Source of the DNA: Boesenbergia rotunda
Lineage: Eukaryota > Streptophyta > Magnoliopsida > Zingiberales > Zingiberaceae
Direction: 5' to 3'
Length of the DNA stretch: 64,000 nt
Assembly: GCA_024364735.1 (NCBI GenBank)
Contig: JAGFNQ010005257.1
Span: 220,760-284,759 of the forward strand
The notes beneath the pieces are model-generated. The model had not been told where the DNA came from. It did not search any database and was given only the letters and a program-made list of their open reading frames with translations. Position numbers and translations under genes: made by a program. Positions 25,866-37,025 of the stretch are shown piece after piece (position 1 is the first letter of the stretch; every line of letters starts with the position of its first letter).

Positions 25866-26370
25866 TCGGGAAATCTGAGTGGGAGCCCGAGTTGGGAGCT
25901 CGGGAAGTCTGATCGGGAGCCCGAGTTGGGAACTTGGGAGATCCGATCGGGAGATCTGATCGAGAGCTCGAGTTAGGAACTCGGGAGACTAGTTCAGGAG
26001 CTCGGGAGACTCGGGTCGGCAGACTGGGTCAGGAGCTCGGGGACTTGGTCGGGAGCTCGAGTTGGGAACTCGGGAGACTAGTTCAGGAGCTCGGGAGACT
26101 CGGGTCGGCAGACTGGGTCAGGAGCTCGGGGACTTGGTCGGGAGCTCGAGTTGGGAACTCGGGAGACTAGGTTGGGAGCCCGAGTCGGTGCTCGGCAGAC
26201 TGGGTCGGGAGCTCGGCACTCGGCACTCGGCAGACTGGGTCGGTACTCGACAGACTGGGTTGGGAGCTCGGCGCTCGACAGACTAGGTCGGGAGCTCGGC
26301 AGACTGAGTCGGGAGCTCGGCGACTTGCTCGGTAGACTTGGTCAGGAGACCTGGTCGGAAGCCCGAGAGG
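25866..26370 (+). repeat. GGGAGCTCGGG-type tandem array in the Copia-2 LTR
   Basis: Short words (GGGAGCTCG, GGAGACT, GGGTCGGCAGACT) repeat throughout. A higher-order duplication of about 88 bp is nearly exact (starting at 25996 and 26084). The array stays open in several frames on both strands, which gives spurious open frames rich in G, R, E and L. Confidence 0.85.
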
Positions 26371-26543
26371 CCTGGTCGGAATTGCATGGGGAAATTCATT
26401 AAAGTGTTTAATGAAGGAAAGAGAAAAGTCTCTCTTCATTGGATGAAGAGAAGGTGAAGAGTCACATGAAAAGATGTGCACTTTATTGGCATTAATGAAG
26501 GGAAGTCAAAGAGACAAAAGTCTCTTCATATTCATGGGATGAG

Positions 26544-26550
26544 TATAAAA
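26544..26550 (+). promoter_or_regulatory. TATA box of the Copia-2 3' LTR
   Basis: TATAAAA lies upstream of a pyrimidine-rich stretch (CTCTTCTTCCCTTCC), the usual plant LTR promoter layout. Confidence 0.6.
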
Positions 26551-26932
26551 GAGAGTCTAGTCATTTTTGAATGAGAGAGTGTTTCTCTTCTTCCCTTCCT
26601 CTCTTCTTCCTCTTCTCCTCCTTGGCTGAAACTCCTTTTGAGGTTCTTGGTGGTTTTGTGAACTATCTCAAGTTGCTAGCACAACTAATGTAGTTCTTCC
26701 CGAAGTTGAGAGATTGTGTCCGTGTGGATACAAATAGAGGCACGGACACTTGAACGTGCGAAAGATCCGGCGCATCTCGAACTAGCGGGATAAGCGAAGG
26801 GCACGCTTCAAAGGTATATCTTCTTTAGAAGTAGATGTAGATCAACTTTGTACGAGTTTTCTTTTGCATGGATCGCTCGAGGGTTCTTGTTTCCGCTGTG
26901 TTTTTGTATTTTGGTGTCGGGAGAACCCAACA

Positions 26933-27753
26933 ACGAAGCCCTAACACTACCTGACCTAAGAAAAAAGCGAAGAAACCTAGGGGAGGTTCTACAGGTGAGA
27001 CTTAATATAGGGACTTCCACCTCCAAGTCTACTGGGATACCATACTTCTCGCGGACGGATTGGAGTGTCTCTAACCTAACCCTAGAGGAGATGGTCACAT
27101 ACCACTCTGGGTTGTAAGTCTATTCCCCTGAGTGATATTCGCCTCTGCCTTGGATCTTCTTCTTCTTCCCTACTAGACCCATGATGGTAAATGAAGGGAG
27201 AAGACGGCAGAAGAAGACTTACACTGGGAAGGGATGCAGTGGCAAGATGATCCGATGGCAAACAAGGGCGTTGACAGCAAGTAAGGCAAGAAGGCGGAAG
27301 GGCGATGTTGCACCCGTTTTATAAAGGGAAGCCGCCCTCGTGTGAGCAATGGGAGCACGACGCATCAATGACGTTGGTTACACATCTCGAGGTGCTACCC
27401 CTCTTTACGTTCGTCGCTTCGTATGGCCCTGCGTCGCATAGCAGCAGGAGATCGCCGCATAAAGAATGGTGGAGTACGTGGCGAGGCTACATTTGTTGGG
27501 CCACCTGGTCGTCATTAAGAAATCCCAGACGCTTTTAATGGCCCATGGATAGCTATCATTGCGCTACCTTGAAACTCACAGGGATTTGGGACTAAGTCAA
27601 GAAATCGTCTGGGGTCCAGGGACAAATGTTTCGATTCCTCGGACCCGACAAGCCGCCAATGAAGTAGTAATGTATATATGGGCCCACCACGACATAGCTT
27701 CTTTGTCACACCACTAGCCTAATCAGTCAACTACACTTTCTTCGATTAGACTT
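26933..27753 (+). other. Internal region of gypsy-1, uncharacterised
   Basis: About 820 bp lie between the nested Copia and the gypsy-1 PPT. An 89-residue frame at 26848-27117 crosses the Copia boundary and is probably chance. The region is GC-richer than its surroundings, but I recognise no pol motif. It may be the 3' non-coding part of the element or captured host DNA. Confidence 0.4.
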
Positions 27754-27768
27754 GAAGGGAGGGATTTG
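27754..27768 (+). other. Polypurine tract of gypsy-1
   Basis: GAAGGGAGGGATTTG lies directly before the 3' LTR start TGATAGAGTTGAGC. Confidence 0.75.
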
Positions 27769-28560
27769 TGATAGAGTTGAGCATCTCATGGTTGACACAT
27801 GGACTGAAGAAACTATGTGTCAGAATCCACCGAGTCTGAACGGCTCTCTCAGTCTCCCGAGACCTCCTTGAGAAGGTACACTCCCGAGACCACCTCGGGC
27901 GGGCCTACTCTTGTGACCCTCTCGTGAGGATGGATCCCCGAGGTCACCCTGGAATGACAGACGCTCGAGGTCCCCTTGAGAGGACAGGCCCCCCGAGATT
28001 ACTTCGGGAAGACAGACGTCCGAGACCCTCCCGGGCCAAAGGACCCTGAGATTACCTCAAGGGAGCGGAGCCCAAGGATCATCCTATCCGATGACCCAAC
28101 ATCAAGTAATTGTCCCTTTTTTGCGGATCTGCGATAATTATCATCGATAATTATTGGATAATTATGACCCATAGTATGCGGTCATTGAGGTCTTAATAAT
28201 CGCAACGGTCGGGATTTAATTACTGCAGGGGTCATTACAAGGGTTATCCAGTAATCGACAATTGAGGGGACGTGGAGAAGAACGTGGAGACACGTGTGAC
28301 CGCCACCTCAGGTATATAAGGTACTCCAACCCCCAGGTAAGGGGAGTTACACTCATTTTACTCATACTTCTCCTTAGTTCTTCTCTTCCATATACTCGAG
28401 TGTTGACTTGAGCGTCGGAGTGGGATCCGTCGGAAAATATCCGGTGTGTTCTCATTAATACTCGTGTTAATCTCGCAGGGTGAGAGCTCCTTTCCTTTCG
28501 TCATCATCTTCGTGTGCTGGACTCCGATGACAGACCACCCGCTTTGATTCTTCCGGAACA
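27769..28560 (+). repeat. 3' LTR of gypsy-1
   Basis: 792 bp matching 17777-18564 along its length. TATATAAG lies at 28313-28320. It ends TTCCGGAACA and is followed by the AGGAC duplication. Confidence 0.9.
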
Positions 28561-28565
28561 AGGAC

Positions 28566-29118
28566 TATTGATACGGAGGGAAGGCTTCGTGTGGCGGGAC
28601 CTTTCTCCAGTCAACAGGGAAAGCAAAGTCAATATTTAGAGAATATAGGACCATGTGGTGTGTTTCGGATCAACCTACATTCACATAGCGTATCAATATT
28701 TTTTTGACTATTCGAGCCTAGTCATGCCAATCCGACTAAGTTTTGATCTCCTGAGTTGCCAACCCACTGACTTTCAAGCTTGCCAACACGCCAAGCTGTT
28801 GACCTCTGAATCTCCCGAACTCCCGATATGCAATGGTTACTAACATTAAATAATACAATGGTTACAAGAGAACGTCTGAATGTATCAGGGTGGATTTCTA
28901 TCCGTGTCATCATGGTAAGGTTTTCATACCGAAATACAATGATGTCGTCTGTGAAAACGTGAGTAACATTGTGATGTAAGACCAATTCAACATGACCTGA
29001 ATGTATCAGGGTGGATTTCTATCCGTGTCATCATGGTAAGGTTTTCATACCGAAATACAATGATGTCGTCTGTGAAAACGTGAGTAACATTGTGATGTAA
29101 GACCAATTCAACATGACC
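28566..29118 (+). repeat. LTR fragment related to 38777-39300
   Basis: It opens GATACGGAGGGAAGG...GTGTGGCGGGACC and shares GTAAGGTTTTCATACCG and TTTTGATCTCCTGAGTTGC with the LTR at 38777 (diverged). The two may be the LTRs of one large, heavily invaded gypsy-type element, or independent copies. Gypsy-1 stands at its left edge. Confidence 0.6.
28876..29117 (+). repeat. Exact 121-bp tandem duplication
   Basis: 28876-28996 and 28997-29117 look identical base for base, from CTGAATGTATCAGGG to CAATTCAACATGAC. The identity suggests a very recent duplication, or an assembly artefact. Confidence 0.9.
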
Positions 29119-29725
29119 TCTTGAACTTCAAAAGACATGACATTTGACTCGAGATTCAGAATAAGACTTTATTTATGATCACGCGTACAAAATTAAAAGA
29201 TCTATATTTGTTAAGGGTACTTGTAACTGTCAATTTTCAAACCCAAATTTCATAATTTAGGTTCTCATCCAAACCTTCAAATATTTTATTAGTATTTTTT
29301 TCGTTTTATGATATTTGGAGTTTTTTTATATTTCTGTTATATATGGGTTAGGGGTTGTATATATCAATATCTGTTTTATTAATTTAAATTTCTATCAAGT
29401 TATTTTTTTTCAATAAAAATTTTCCTTTTAGATAGGTATAAATAGACTTTTTTTCTTCTTGTAGAATCTATATAAATATTATTTAATTGTACGAGAATTA
29501 ATTTTTTCTATTTTTGATTTTTTCCCTTTCTCTATAATACGTTAGTTTGTATGATAACTGTTATTTTGTCCAGCATCACATTGAGTTATCGCTTGATGAT
29601 TTTCCTACATTGCTCGATCGAAACCTCATCTATGTAAAATTTTCATTTTTAGGTCCCTCCAATGTTTTCTGAAATCAACCAACGGAAATATATCCTCCAT
29701 ACCAATCTTTTAAGGATAATAATTA
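29119..29725. other. AT-rich spacer
   Basis: No gene or repeat boundary is supported here. Runs of T and A dominate. Confidence 0.5.
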
Positions 29726-29926
29726 GGAGAGTGAAAATTATAGTAAATGACATGGCATCTTGCATGCACGATCTCCGGCGGGTTTACCGTACCCCCCAGG
29801 TATAATTTGATTTGGGACAGCGGCCGAAGGCCGTCGATAGTGTCCAAACGATAATCAGACATGTACATATAAAGTATCACGTCATACCACGTCATACCAC
29901 ATCATTCAATATGATTTTTACTCTCC
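29726..29926. mobile_element. MITE of about 201 bp with 17-bp terminal inverted repeats
   Basis: The left end GGAGAGTGAAAATTATA and the reverse complement of the right end, GGAGAGTAAAAATCATA, match at 15 of 17 bases. The dinucleotide TA flanks both sides. This suggests a Tc1/mariner-type (Stowaway-like) insertion, although the end sequence is not the classical Stowaway CTCCCTCC. Confidence 0.65.
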
Positions 29927-29928
29927 TA

Positions 29929-31034
29929 TTTTTACTTTCTCTATTATTACTCTTCTTTTAATACTTATCTTTTAATTTGTATTGGATTTGTTTTTTCTCT
30001 TCTCTCTCCACTGCGACATGTTCGACAGGTTCCTATCGAAGGGGCAAACACGTTGATAGGGCACCCTACGTCCTCCGCTCCCGGAGCTCTTGCGACCTCT
30101 TCGATCATCACGGCATGTTTTTAACAATTTAATTTACCGTTGTCCATTTAAGTTTTTTGTCCTATTTGATCGGGATAAACAAGACTTCTTCAATTATGAT
30201 TAATCTTTTGCCAAGTATTGTCCTCTTTTGTTACCTGCCTGAAAGATCAGATTTTGATTTTTAATTTTGTTGAAAAGATTTCTAATGTTTGGAAAACAGT
30301 ATGTTTTTTCTTTTGGGGATTTTAAAATGTGCACCTGGAGAGGATCATGTGGAGGCTTTACTCCAAGCAGATAGCATAAGGACGTCCTCATTTCACGAAG
30401 AAGTAAGATGACGTCAAGACTTCAGCAATTATCTTATCCTATTTCAGGAGTGAATCCATTGAAGTCACTGCTCTGAGGAACTTAGATCTCTTCTTGGTTC
30501 TCACTTCTCAAGACTGACTTGACACTCATTCTTTCAAACACAAGTTTATTTTTGAAGAATCCGACTCGAGTATGTGTTTGGGGCGGACTGATTTGATATT
30601 TCGTTAAGGCTAATTGTCGAGGCACTTTACAATGCACAAAGGAAGACATCTAAAATTAGATATATGTGCTATACTAATCATTCTTTCATTCTCGATCAAG
30701 ATTCCTCCTTCACTGATAGCATAACTAAATGACTCCCTTTTTGGAACTCTCTCAATTCTTTGATCTCCAATATGTAAGATAAGGCCCGCAAAAGCTATGG
30801 TGGAGCTGAAGCATGCTATATATTGGCCAGAACTTATTTCTTGTCCAACAACTTTGAGAGTTCGTTAGTAGTTCGCAAGGAGGTTTCATCGCCAAGATAA
30901 GTCTCTTACCTCTGATGATTACATTTACCTCTTATGGATTAATCTTTTTCAATGCTTTTATATCACATGGCAATTTATTTGTGTAGCAGCGGACTACTGT
31001 TCTTTCTACGTATACTCAATTTGGTATGCATACA
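29929..31034. other. No gene recognised
   Basis: Mixed-composition sequence with only short open frames (longest 63 codons, minus strand near 30200-30391). I see no protein motif. It may include decayed transposon interior. Confidence 0.4.
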
Positions 31035-31039
31035 ATTAG

Positions 31040-32004
31040 TATGGTTATCCTGTCGTAGAGTGAGGCGGACTCCCAAGAGCGAGGTGGACCCGAGCACCAC
31101 TGATGCTGACTCCGATATGCAAGGAAAATGATCGTCAGCAACCTGCCGGGAAGAATCCCTAGCAAGGTACTCCGACGATCAAGTCAGTCTCCGGTAGTGG
31201 AAGGAACGAAAACTGGAGAACTGTAGCAAAAACTCTAAGACGCGTACTTGCGTGTGAAGGGCGGAGGATCTTATATAGCCGAGGGAGCCGATAGTTTCTA
31301 CACTGCGTCTGCCACCCTTTTGCCTCATGTGGGGACAGGATCAGGGGTACTGTTAGTTCGCCGATCGGCGCCGACTGCCGCCGACCGCTGCCGCCTAGTC
31401 TGATGTGGGCAGGGGTTATTGTGGTACGGAGTGTCAAGGTATGCCAGGAAAGTACTGTGTCAGCGGGATATTCACAATTCATACACAAGTGGTGTCAAAC
31501 TTGAGCTGTCCTGCACCGACTCTCGTACCACTTTTGCCAGTATAGTGTCAGGGAGTGGGTGTTACCTAGGAAAACGATAATTCCTGAGCTGGATCGTCAA
31601 TAGACTGACCCGAGTGAGACCTCGAAAACAATCAATGCCACTAGGGCTAAATAAGGTGCGGTCCGAGTCTATGGGGCACTCAGATTTGGCTAATCTGCTG
31701 TCGCTGAATGCCCTGACCAGAAGACTTCGAAGGGGGTCGACTGGCTGCTGGAGGCGTGCCGCTCGGGCAAACCTAAGCCCGATGATCGGTCTCTCTCTCT
31801 TAGGCGATTCTAGGCTTTATCAGGGGGTCCTTCACTCGGGCCTCCCGACCCGAGTGGACTGCCCTTCTATGCTAGGCGGTCGAGAACTCTTTATCGATGG
31901 CCTGTCTCCTTATGATGCCACATGGCCCGACCAGGCTATGCCTAGGCATGGTCGGGATCATATGGTTTTATCTCCTATGTGTTCATGACTTACACTCGCC
32001 TACA
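31040..32004 (-). mobile_element. Probable solo LTR, 965 bp
   Basis: Read on the minus strand it starts TGTAGGCGAGTGTAAG at 32004, has TATATAAG (31270-31277) and ends CCATA, a likely mutated CA end. The flanks ATTAG (31035-31039) and ATTAA (32005-32009) could be a duplication with one change. There are no internal genes. Confidence 0.55.
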
Positions 32005-32009
32005 ATTAA

Positions 32010-32884
32010 TATCGAGAAACTTGACATTACAGCTAATTTTTAATTTGAAGATACAAATTTCCCTTAGGCAAACAACGGCTCGTTAATCAAGCATTATAAC
32101 ACTCGATTAACGGGTCACCCGTGTTAAAACCACTATGGCGAGCGTGTTAAAATGCTGACGCGATGAACGCATTTAGATGTTTGAATGCGTTCATCGATAA
32201 AAAAAGCACGATGACATGACATCCTCAATCGATTGAGACTGCCCTTAATCGATTAGGGGCATCCCTAATCGATTAAGGGTGCACCGAATCAATTGGGGGT
32301 GGCCTACCCCAATTGACTGGGAGCTGCGATTGAGGATGTCTTTAATCAATTAAGGTAGCCATAATCGATTGAAAATCGACAACAATCACTTAAACGACTA
32401 GTAAACACCCACAACGGTCATGAAACAATCATAAATGACTATTTTAATTAAAAAAAAAATTAAATTTTCATCTATAAATACTTATCACCATACAACTCTC
32501 ATTTCAATCTTCAAATACCTCCCTCCCAATCACTCTCCTTTTGAATTTATAATAATATTTTATTTTTAAATAATAATAAATATATTTAAAATTATTATTA
32601 TTAATTTTTAAATAATAATCATTTAAATTGGCAAATAAAATTGAAAATAAAAAATGTGTATGTGAGAGAATGAATATGTGAGAGAGTGTATATGTGAGAT
32701 AATATATATGTGACATGTGGACCCCATAAATAATGAGTATTAAATGTTAAACGAATGTGAGAGAATGAAGATGTTAATGTTAATATATATGTGCCATGTG
32801 GGTTCCATGCTTTTTGATGAGGTGGTAGGTATTATAATGCCAAAGATGTTAAACAATTACGGATGCCCTAACTGCTATTGTGTC
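32010..32884. other. Repeat-derived AT-rich segment with an AATCGATT cluster
   Basis: No gene. 32222-32375 holds about six copies or near copies of the palindrome AATCGATT in a GC-richer context. 32440-32720 is very AT-rich with repeated ATGTGAGAGA words. It is probably part of a transposon. Confidence 0.5.
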
Positions 32885-33141
32885 TTCTGGCTAAAATTTA
32901 GCCTTACGACATATTCGAAATCCTTAGACCTGAGATAACGACTTAGCCTTATAATAGATATGAATTCCTAGCCCCGAGTTAGAGATTTAATCTTACGGTG
33001 GGCACAAATTCCAAACCTCTAGCTAACAACATAATCATACGACAAACTCGAAACTCCTAGTCTCGAGCTAGTGACTTAGCCTTACGACATGTTTGAAACT
33101 CCTAGCCAAGCTAGCAACACATGCCTAACGACAGACCAGGA
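32885..33141 (+). repeat. Left part of a dispersed tandem array
   Basis: Diverged units of about 70-75 bp contain TTAGCCTTACGACA and GAAACTCCTAG. The array is interrupted at the CAGGA duplication by a solo LTR and resumes at 34229. Confidence 0.7.
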
Positions 33142-34228
33142 TGTAAGTACCCCTAGTTAGTTTTGATGTGATCAATCGATTTAAGTTAGGTCCTGATGTA
33201 ATTAACCATGTGTCTAAGTATACAGAAACTTAGGAACGCAGGAAGTCGAGTGGAAGATGCAGCGATCGAAAAGGATGGCACGGAAAGGGAGCCAACGAGC
33301 TCGGTGCATCTGAGGGACGCGGAGCTCTATGAAGAGTACGTCGGTGGAGCAAGAGGACGCACGCGATGTCCGAGGGACGAGAAACCGAGAGGAAGGACGC
33401 TCGAGGGGCGAAAGGCCGGAATCGGGTTCGGGTGAGTCTAACTCCGATTAGCCAGAAATCACCCAAGAAAGCGAAGCAAGTCAAGACGGAGGCTGGTCAG
33501 CATCGGCTGACCAAAAAGGACTCCTGGGCGCCGGTAAGCTTACGGGTGTCTGAGAGTTCAGGTCCACGCCTGACTACTCAGACGCCTGTGTTGTATCAGG
33601 CGCCCTAGAAGGGTTGCTATGGATAAAGCTTCAGCGGGCCACGTGGCAGGCACCCCTGACCACTCAGGCGCCTGTGTTGAATCAGGCGCCCCAGAAGGCT
33701 CCCTTAGCCGTTTGCGATCGTTGGCTTTGGATAAAGCCTCAGGCCACGTGTCAGGCGCCCAAGACCTCTCGGGCGCCCTAGACCTGGAGATCACAGTAGC
33801 GAAGTCTCGAGCAGAAGATAAAGTTTTAATTAAACTTTATCTCTTAAAGGATAAAACCTTATCCTTTAATCAAATCCAATGGTTGCAGTTTAATCCATCC
33901 AATATCAACCGCTCATATTACATCCATGGATCAATGGCCAAGAGATCATTCATTAACAATCAACGATTCAGATTTATTCTCTTAGACTATAAATAGGCTT
34001 AGAGTTTTAGCTTTGTAATGGAATTCATTCACTTGTAAAATCTCTAAAGTCTAGCGTGCTTTTGTTGTAAGGCTTCTCCGCCATAAGAGATCTTTGTTGA
34101 GCGTCTACAGCCTTGGAAGCAACATTCTTAGTTGCGACCAAGTTCTTTTTTAAAAGACAAGTGCTTCCACTTTATTTTTTTATAACCGTCTATTCACCCC
34201 TCTCTAGTCGGGGCAACCCGATCCAACA
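33142..34228 (+). mobile_element. Solo LTR of 1,087 bp in the tandem array
   Basis: It runs from TGTAAGTACCCC to CCCGATCCAACA, with the exact 5-bp duplication CAGGA on both sides (33137-33141, 34229-34233). A TATA box TATAAATA lies at 33988-33995. The middle part has repeated CAGGCGCC words (33560-33785). There is no coding sequence. Confidence 0.88.
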
Positions 34229-34530
34229 CAGGATCTCCCTAGTCTCGGACTAGCGGCTCCATTGACACTTACCTTGCAATAGGTCAGGATTCCCCTAGTC
34301 TCAGACTAGCGATGACTATTGACACATTGCCTTACGATAGGCCAAGATCCCCCTACTCTCATACTATTCTCACTCAGACTCTATGGGTACTCGGGAATCG
34401 TGAGACCGAACTTACTATTCTCTCCCGACATGAACATAGTTGCGGATTGAGCTTTTCTTTCTCTAACTCCACAAGTATTTGGGAGTCGTGAGATCGAGGT
34501 ATTCTCTCTCGACACGAATATAATCAAGGA
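34229..34530 (+). repeat. Middle part of the tandem array
   Basis: Units with CCCCTAGTCTC.GACTAGC change into units with ATTCTCTC.CGACTC and CGGGAGTCGTGAGATCGA, the type that dominates 37026-38650. The next LTR interrupts it at AAGGA. Confidence 0.7.
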
Positions 34531-35037
34531 TGTAGGATCAGATGCACATGAGAGAGGGGGCAAATCAAGTATATTTTAAAAATAAACTTGCTTTTTTAAA
34601 TTTATAAAATTTGAGTGCGCATTGGAAAGATAATCTTGAACAAATCGAGTAAAGTGCAAAAAGAAACAAACACATGAATACAAGTAGTTTTACTTGGTTT
34701 AGAGCCTCGACGACTCCTACTCCAAGGCTCAGGTCTTTGTACCTTTTTAACTGATAATCCACTAAAATACTCTTCCTAGAAACCTTCGGAAGAGTAGTCT
34801 AGTACAAATATATAAGAAGTGTAACAACCTACTTCTTATAAATAATGATGTAAGTACGGTAAATTAAATTCATTACCCAACACAAATGAAGAAGTCTTGG
34901 TTATGTTCACGTGTTGGAGTACATCTTCCAGCCGTGGTCGATCGTAGATGAGTAGTAGCAAGACCGCAACATGAAGACGGAATCGTAGAATGAGCATTGT
35001 AACTTGTAGAAGAGATGATTTTGGAAAGCAGCTCGGG

Positions 35038-35640
35038 AGGGCAATGGGTAGGATTTGGGTAGGATTTCATATCCTCCTTACCCATCCTCATTTATTATAT
35101 CCATCCCCATACTCATACTTATACCCAACGGGTATTTAACTTTCATACTCATCCCCATACCTGTCGGAGGATCGGATATTCATATCCTATTCATCATCAT
35201 ATTACTATCTACAATTCTCTCTTTTTTATAAAAAAAATAAATTATTTCAATGTACATGTTTGATCTTCCTCGTCTCACGCTCTTTCAATCGGGTGAGCAT
35301 TTTTCATGAAAAAGAAGTTATGATATATATTGGTGATCGAATAAAGATGCAAACTAAGTTTCTTTTAAGGTGGGAAGCGAGCAAAAAAATTTCATTTGAA
35401 TAAATTGAGGTATATATATATATATATTATATATAATAATATATATATATATATATATATCGGGTATCGGGTAGGATATGAGTAGGATTTTGTCACATCC
35501 ACCTCCATTCCCATACCCGAAAATACCTATACCCAAATACTCAATTACTATAATCGGGTCTAAAAATTCCCTCCATATCCTCCTCCATTCGGGTCGGATG
35601 TCGGTTTCCCCATTGGATTCGGGGGAAATTGTCATCCCTA
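35038..35640. mobile_element. Probable hAT-type MITE, about 600 bp
   Basis: It ends GACAATTTCC..., read from the right as TAGGGATGACAATTT, and begins AGGGCAATGGG. The 8-bp flanks AGCTCGGG (35030-35037) and AGCTCGAC (35641-35648) agree at 6 positions. Its inside has CATACCC/GGGTATGG words and a TA run (35408-35460). The ends are diverged, so the class is tentative. Confidence 0.6.
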
Positions 35641-35945
35641 AGCTCGACGAATCCTTTTATAGGACATTGAGGGCTCCCTAGTTCCCAACTAGGGTGCCTC
35701 CAATCTATCAATCTGATCCTTGCTCAGTCTTCACATCTTATCCAACTCAAGGCGCCCTCAATCCAACATGAGGCACCATTAGTTGGACCTAAGACGCCTT
35801 AGATCTCATCTAGGGTGCCTCCAAGTGCCGAAATCTGATCCTCACTACTTCTGTGCTAGGGCGCCCTCAGTCCATCCAGGTCGCCCTCAGTCTGATCTAA
35901 GGCACTTCCAATTGGATTGGAGGGCCTGGATATTGTTCATTCGAG

Positions 35946-36436
35946 TAGGGGTGTAAATGAGTCAAGCTTCTCGTGAGCTATTGTGTCTCAGTTCGAAAAA
36001 AAATTCCTTCGATTAAGTTAACAAGCCAAGCTCGAGCCCGATTTCGAGCTTGGAAACATTATCGAGCCGAACTCGAGCTTAGTAGTATTTGGTTCGTGAG
36101 CTCGCGAACATGTCCGTTAAGAGGCTCGCCAACATGTTCATTAAGAGACTCTTTATCTTATTATATATATATATATATTAATATATCATTAAATAATAAA
36201 TAATAAGTATAATAATATATTATTACAAGATGGATGCTCGAACTAAGCTCGTTTAATTTTTAAATGAGCTTTTATCGAGCCGAGCTCAAGCTATTTAATT
36301 TTATTGTGAGTCAAGCTTAAGCTTAAGAACTAAAGCTTGCATCAAACTCAAGCCGAACACGGGCTTAGAGATAACGAACCGAGCCCGAACTCGAGCCTCT
36401 TACGGTTTAGCACGACTTGGTTCGATTACACCCCTA
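35946..36436. mobile_element. hAT-type MITE, 491 bp
   Basis: It has 11-bp perfect terminal inverted repeats, TAGGGGTGTAA and TTACACCCCTA, and an exact 8-bp duplication CATTCGAG (35938-35945, 36437-36444). The 8-bp duplication is diagnostic of hAT. The inside has repeated GAGCTCG/CGAGCTC words and no transposase. Confidence 0.92.
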
Positions 36437-37025
36437 CATTCGAGACAAATTTTATAGTTTAGACCCTACAAAATAACGTTAGTCCAGAAATAAATATTTA
36501 CCCGATAAAATAAAATTAGCGGATAATAAAATGGCTAAACAAAATTAGTATTAATTAGATCCTATCTTCCCAAGATCAGAATCTAGTTAGACCTTAGCTT
36601 AGAGCTCCAAAATGGTTTTAAGTTGGACCGCATCTAAAGTCCCACCGAGGACTCGTCCTCACCGTATCTCTCCTTCTGTGACTTACCTTACTTACCATTT
36701 GCAGATTGACTCAGTTTCTTAACCCACCAGGTCTTCATGCCAAATACCCCATCTGGACTTCAGTTAACTGTTAGGTCCTGCAGACTCAGCTGGACTTCAT
36801 GTCAGGTCTCAACCAACCCGAACTTCAACCAATTGTCAGGCTCTGCGGACCCAATTGAACTTCCTGCCAGGTCTCAATCAACTTGGACTTTAGTCTGGTG
36901 TTAGGTCCTAAGTTTTTCAGTCTTACACACTTGGTAATAAGATTAAACAAACAACACACCTAACTTTAACCCTTTTGTCATACATCAAAACCTGAGTTTG
37001 ACCGTTAATACTAACTGCACCAACA

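Larger units (their letters stand above)
19690..26932 (+). mobile_element. Copia-2, Ty1/copia element nested in gypsy-1
   Basis: A gag-pol with Copia gene order (integrase before reverse transcriptase) is followed by a PPT and a 3' LTR of 2,038 bp. The 5' LTR is mostly gone: only about 95 bp (19713-19807) match 26660-26752 of the 3' LTR. The left boundary is therefore approximate and no target-site duplication could be confirmed. Several in-frame stops make it inactive. Confidence 0.88.
24895..26932 (+). repeat. 3' LTR of Copia-2
   Basis: 2,038 bp, starting TGTTAGTAGG and ending GAACCCAACA, so the ends are TGTT...AACA. It contains a GC-rich tandem array (25866-26370), a TATA box (26544-26550), a CT-rich leader, and the GTGTGGATACAAATAGAGG motif common in Copia LTRs. 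Confidence 0.85.
17777..28560 (+). mobile_element. Gypsy-1, Ty3/gypsy LTR retrotransposon carrying a nested Copia
   Basis: LTRs at 17777-18564 and 27769-28560 are flanked by the exact 5-bp duplication AGGAC (17772-17776, 28561-28565). A PBS-like GCGTCGTCTGTGGGA follows the 5' LTR, and a PPT precedes the 3' LTR. Gag is present at 18618-19350. No gypsy pol is visible, and a Copia element fills most of the interior. The element is non-autonomous now. Confidence 0.92.
34531..37025 (-). mobile_element. Second solo LTR in the array, carrying two MITEs
   Basis: Minus orientation: it begins TGTTGGTGCAGTTAG at 37025 and ends at 34531 opposite TGTAGGATC. The flanks AAGGA (34526-34530) and GAGGA (37026-37030) differ by one base, and array units continue on both sides. 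A TATA box (TATAAAAG, minus) lies at 35654-35661. After removing the MITEs it is about 1.4 kb. It contains GGCGCCCTC and CTGGACTTCA word clusters. Confidence 0.75.

Noticed and set aside
25934..26402. Overlapping plus-strand frames rich in Gly, Arg, Glu and Leu
   Set aside because: They arise from the GC-rich tandem array in the Copia-2 LTR and have no gene-like features.
33208..33608. Arg/Lys-rich frames at the start of the 33142 solo LTR
   Set aside because: They fall entirely in the LTR between exact CAGGA duplications, with no protein family resemblance.
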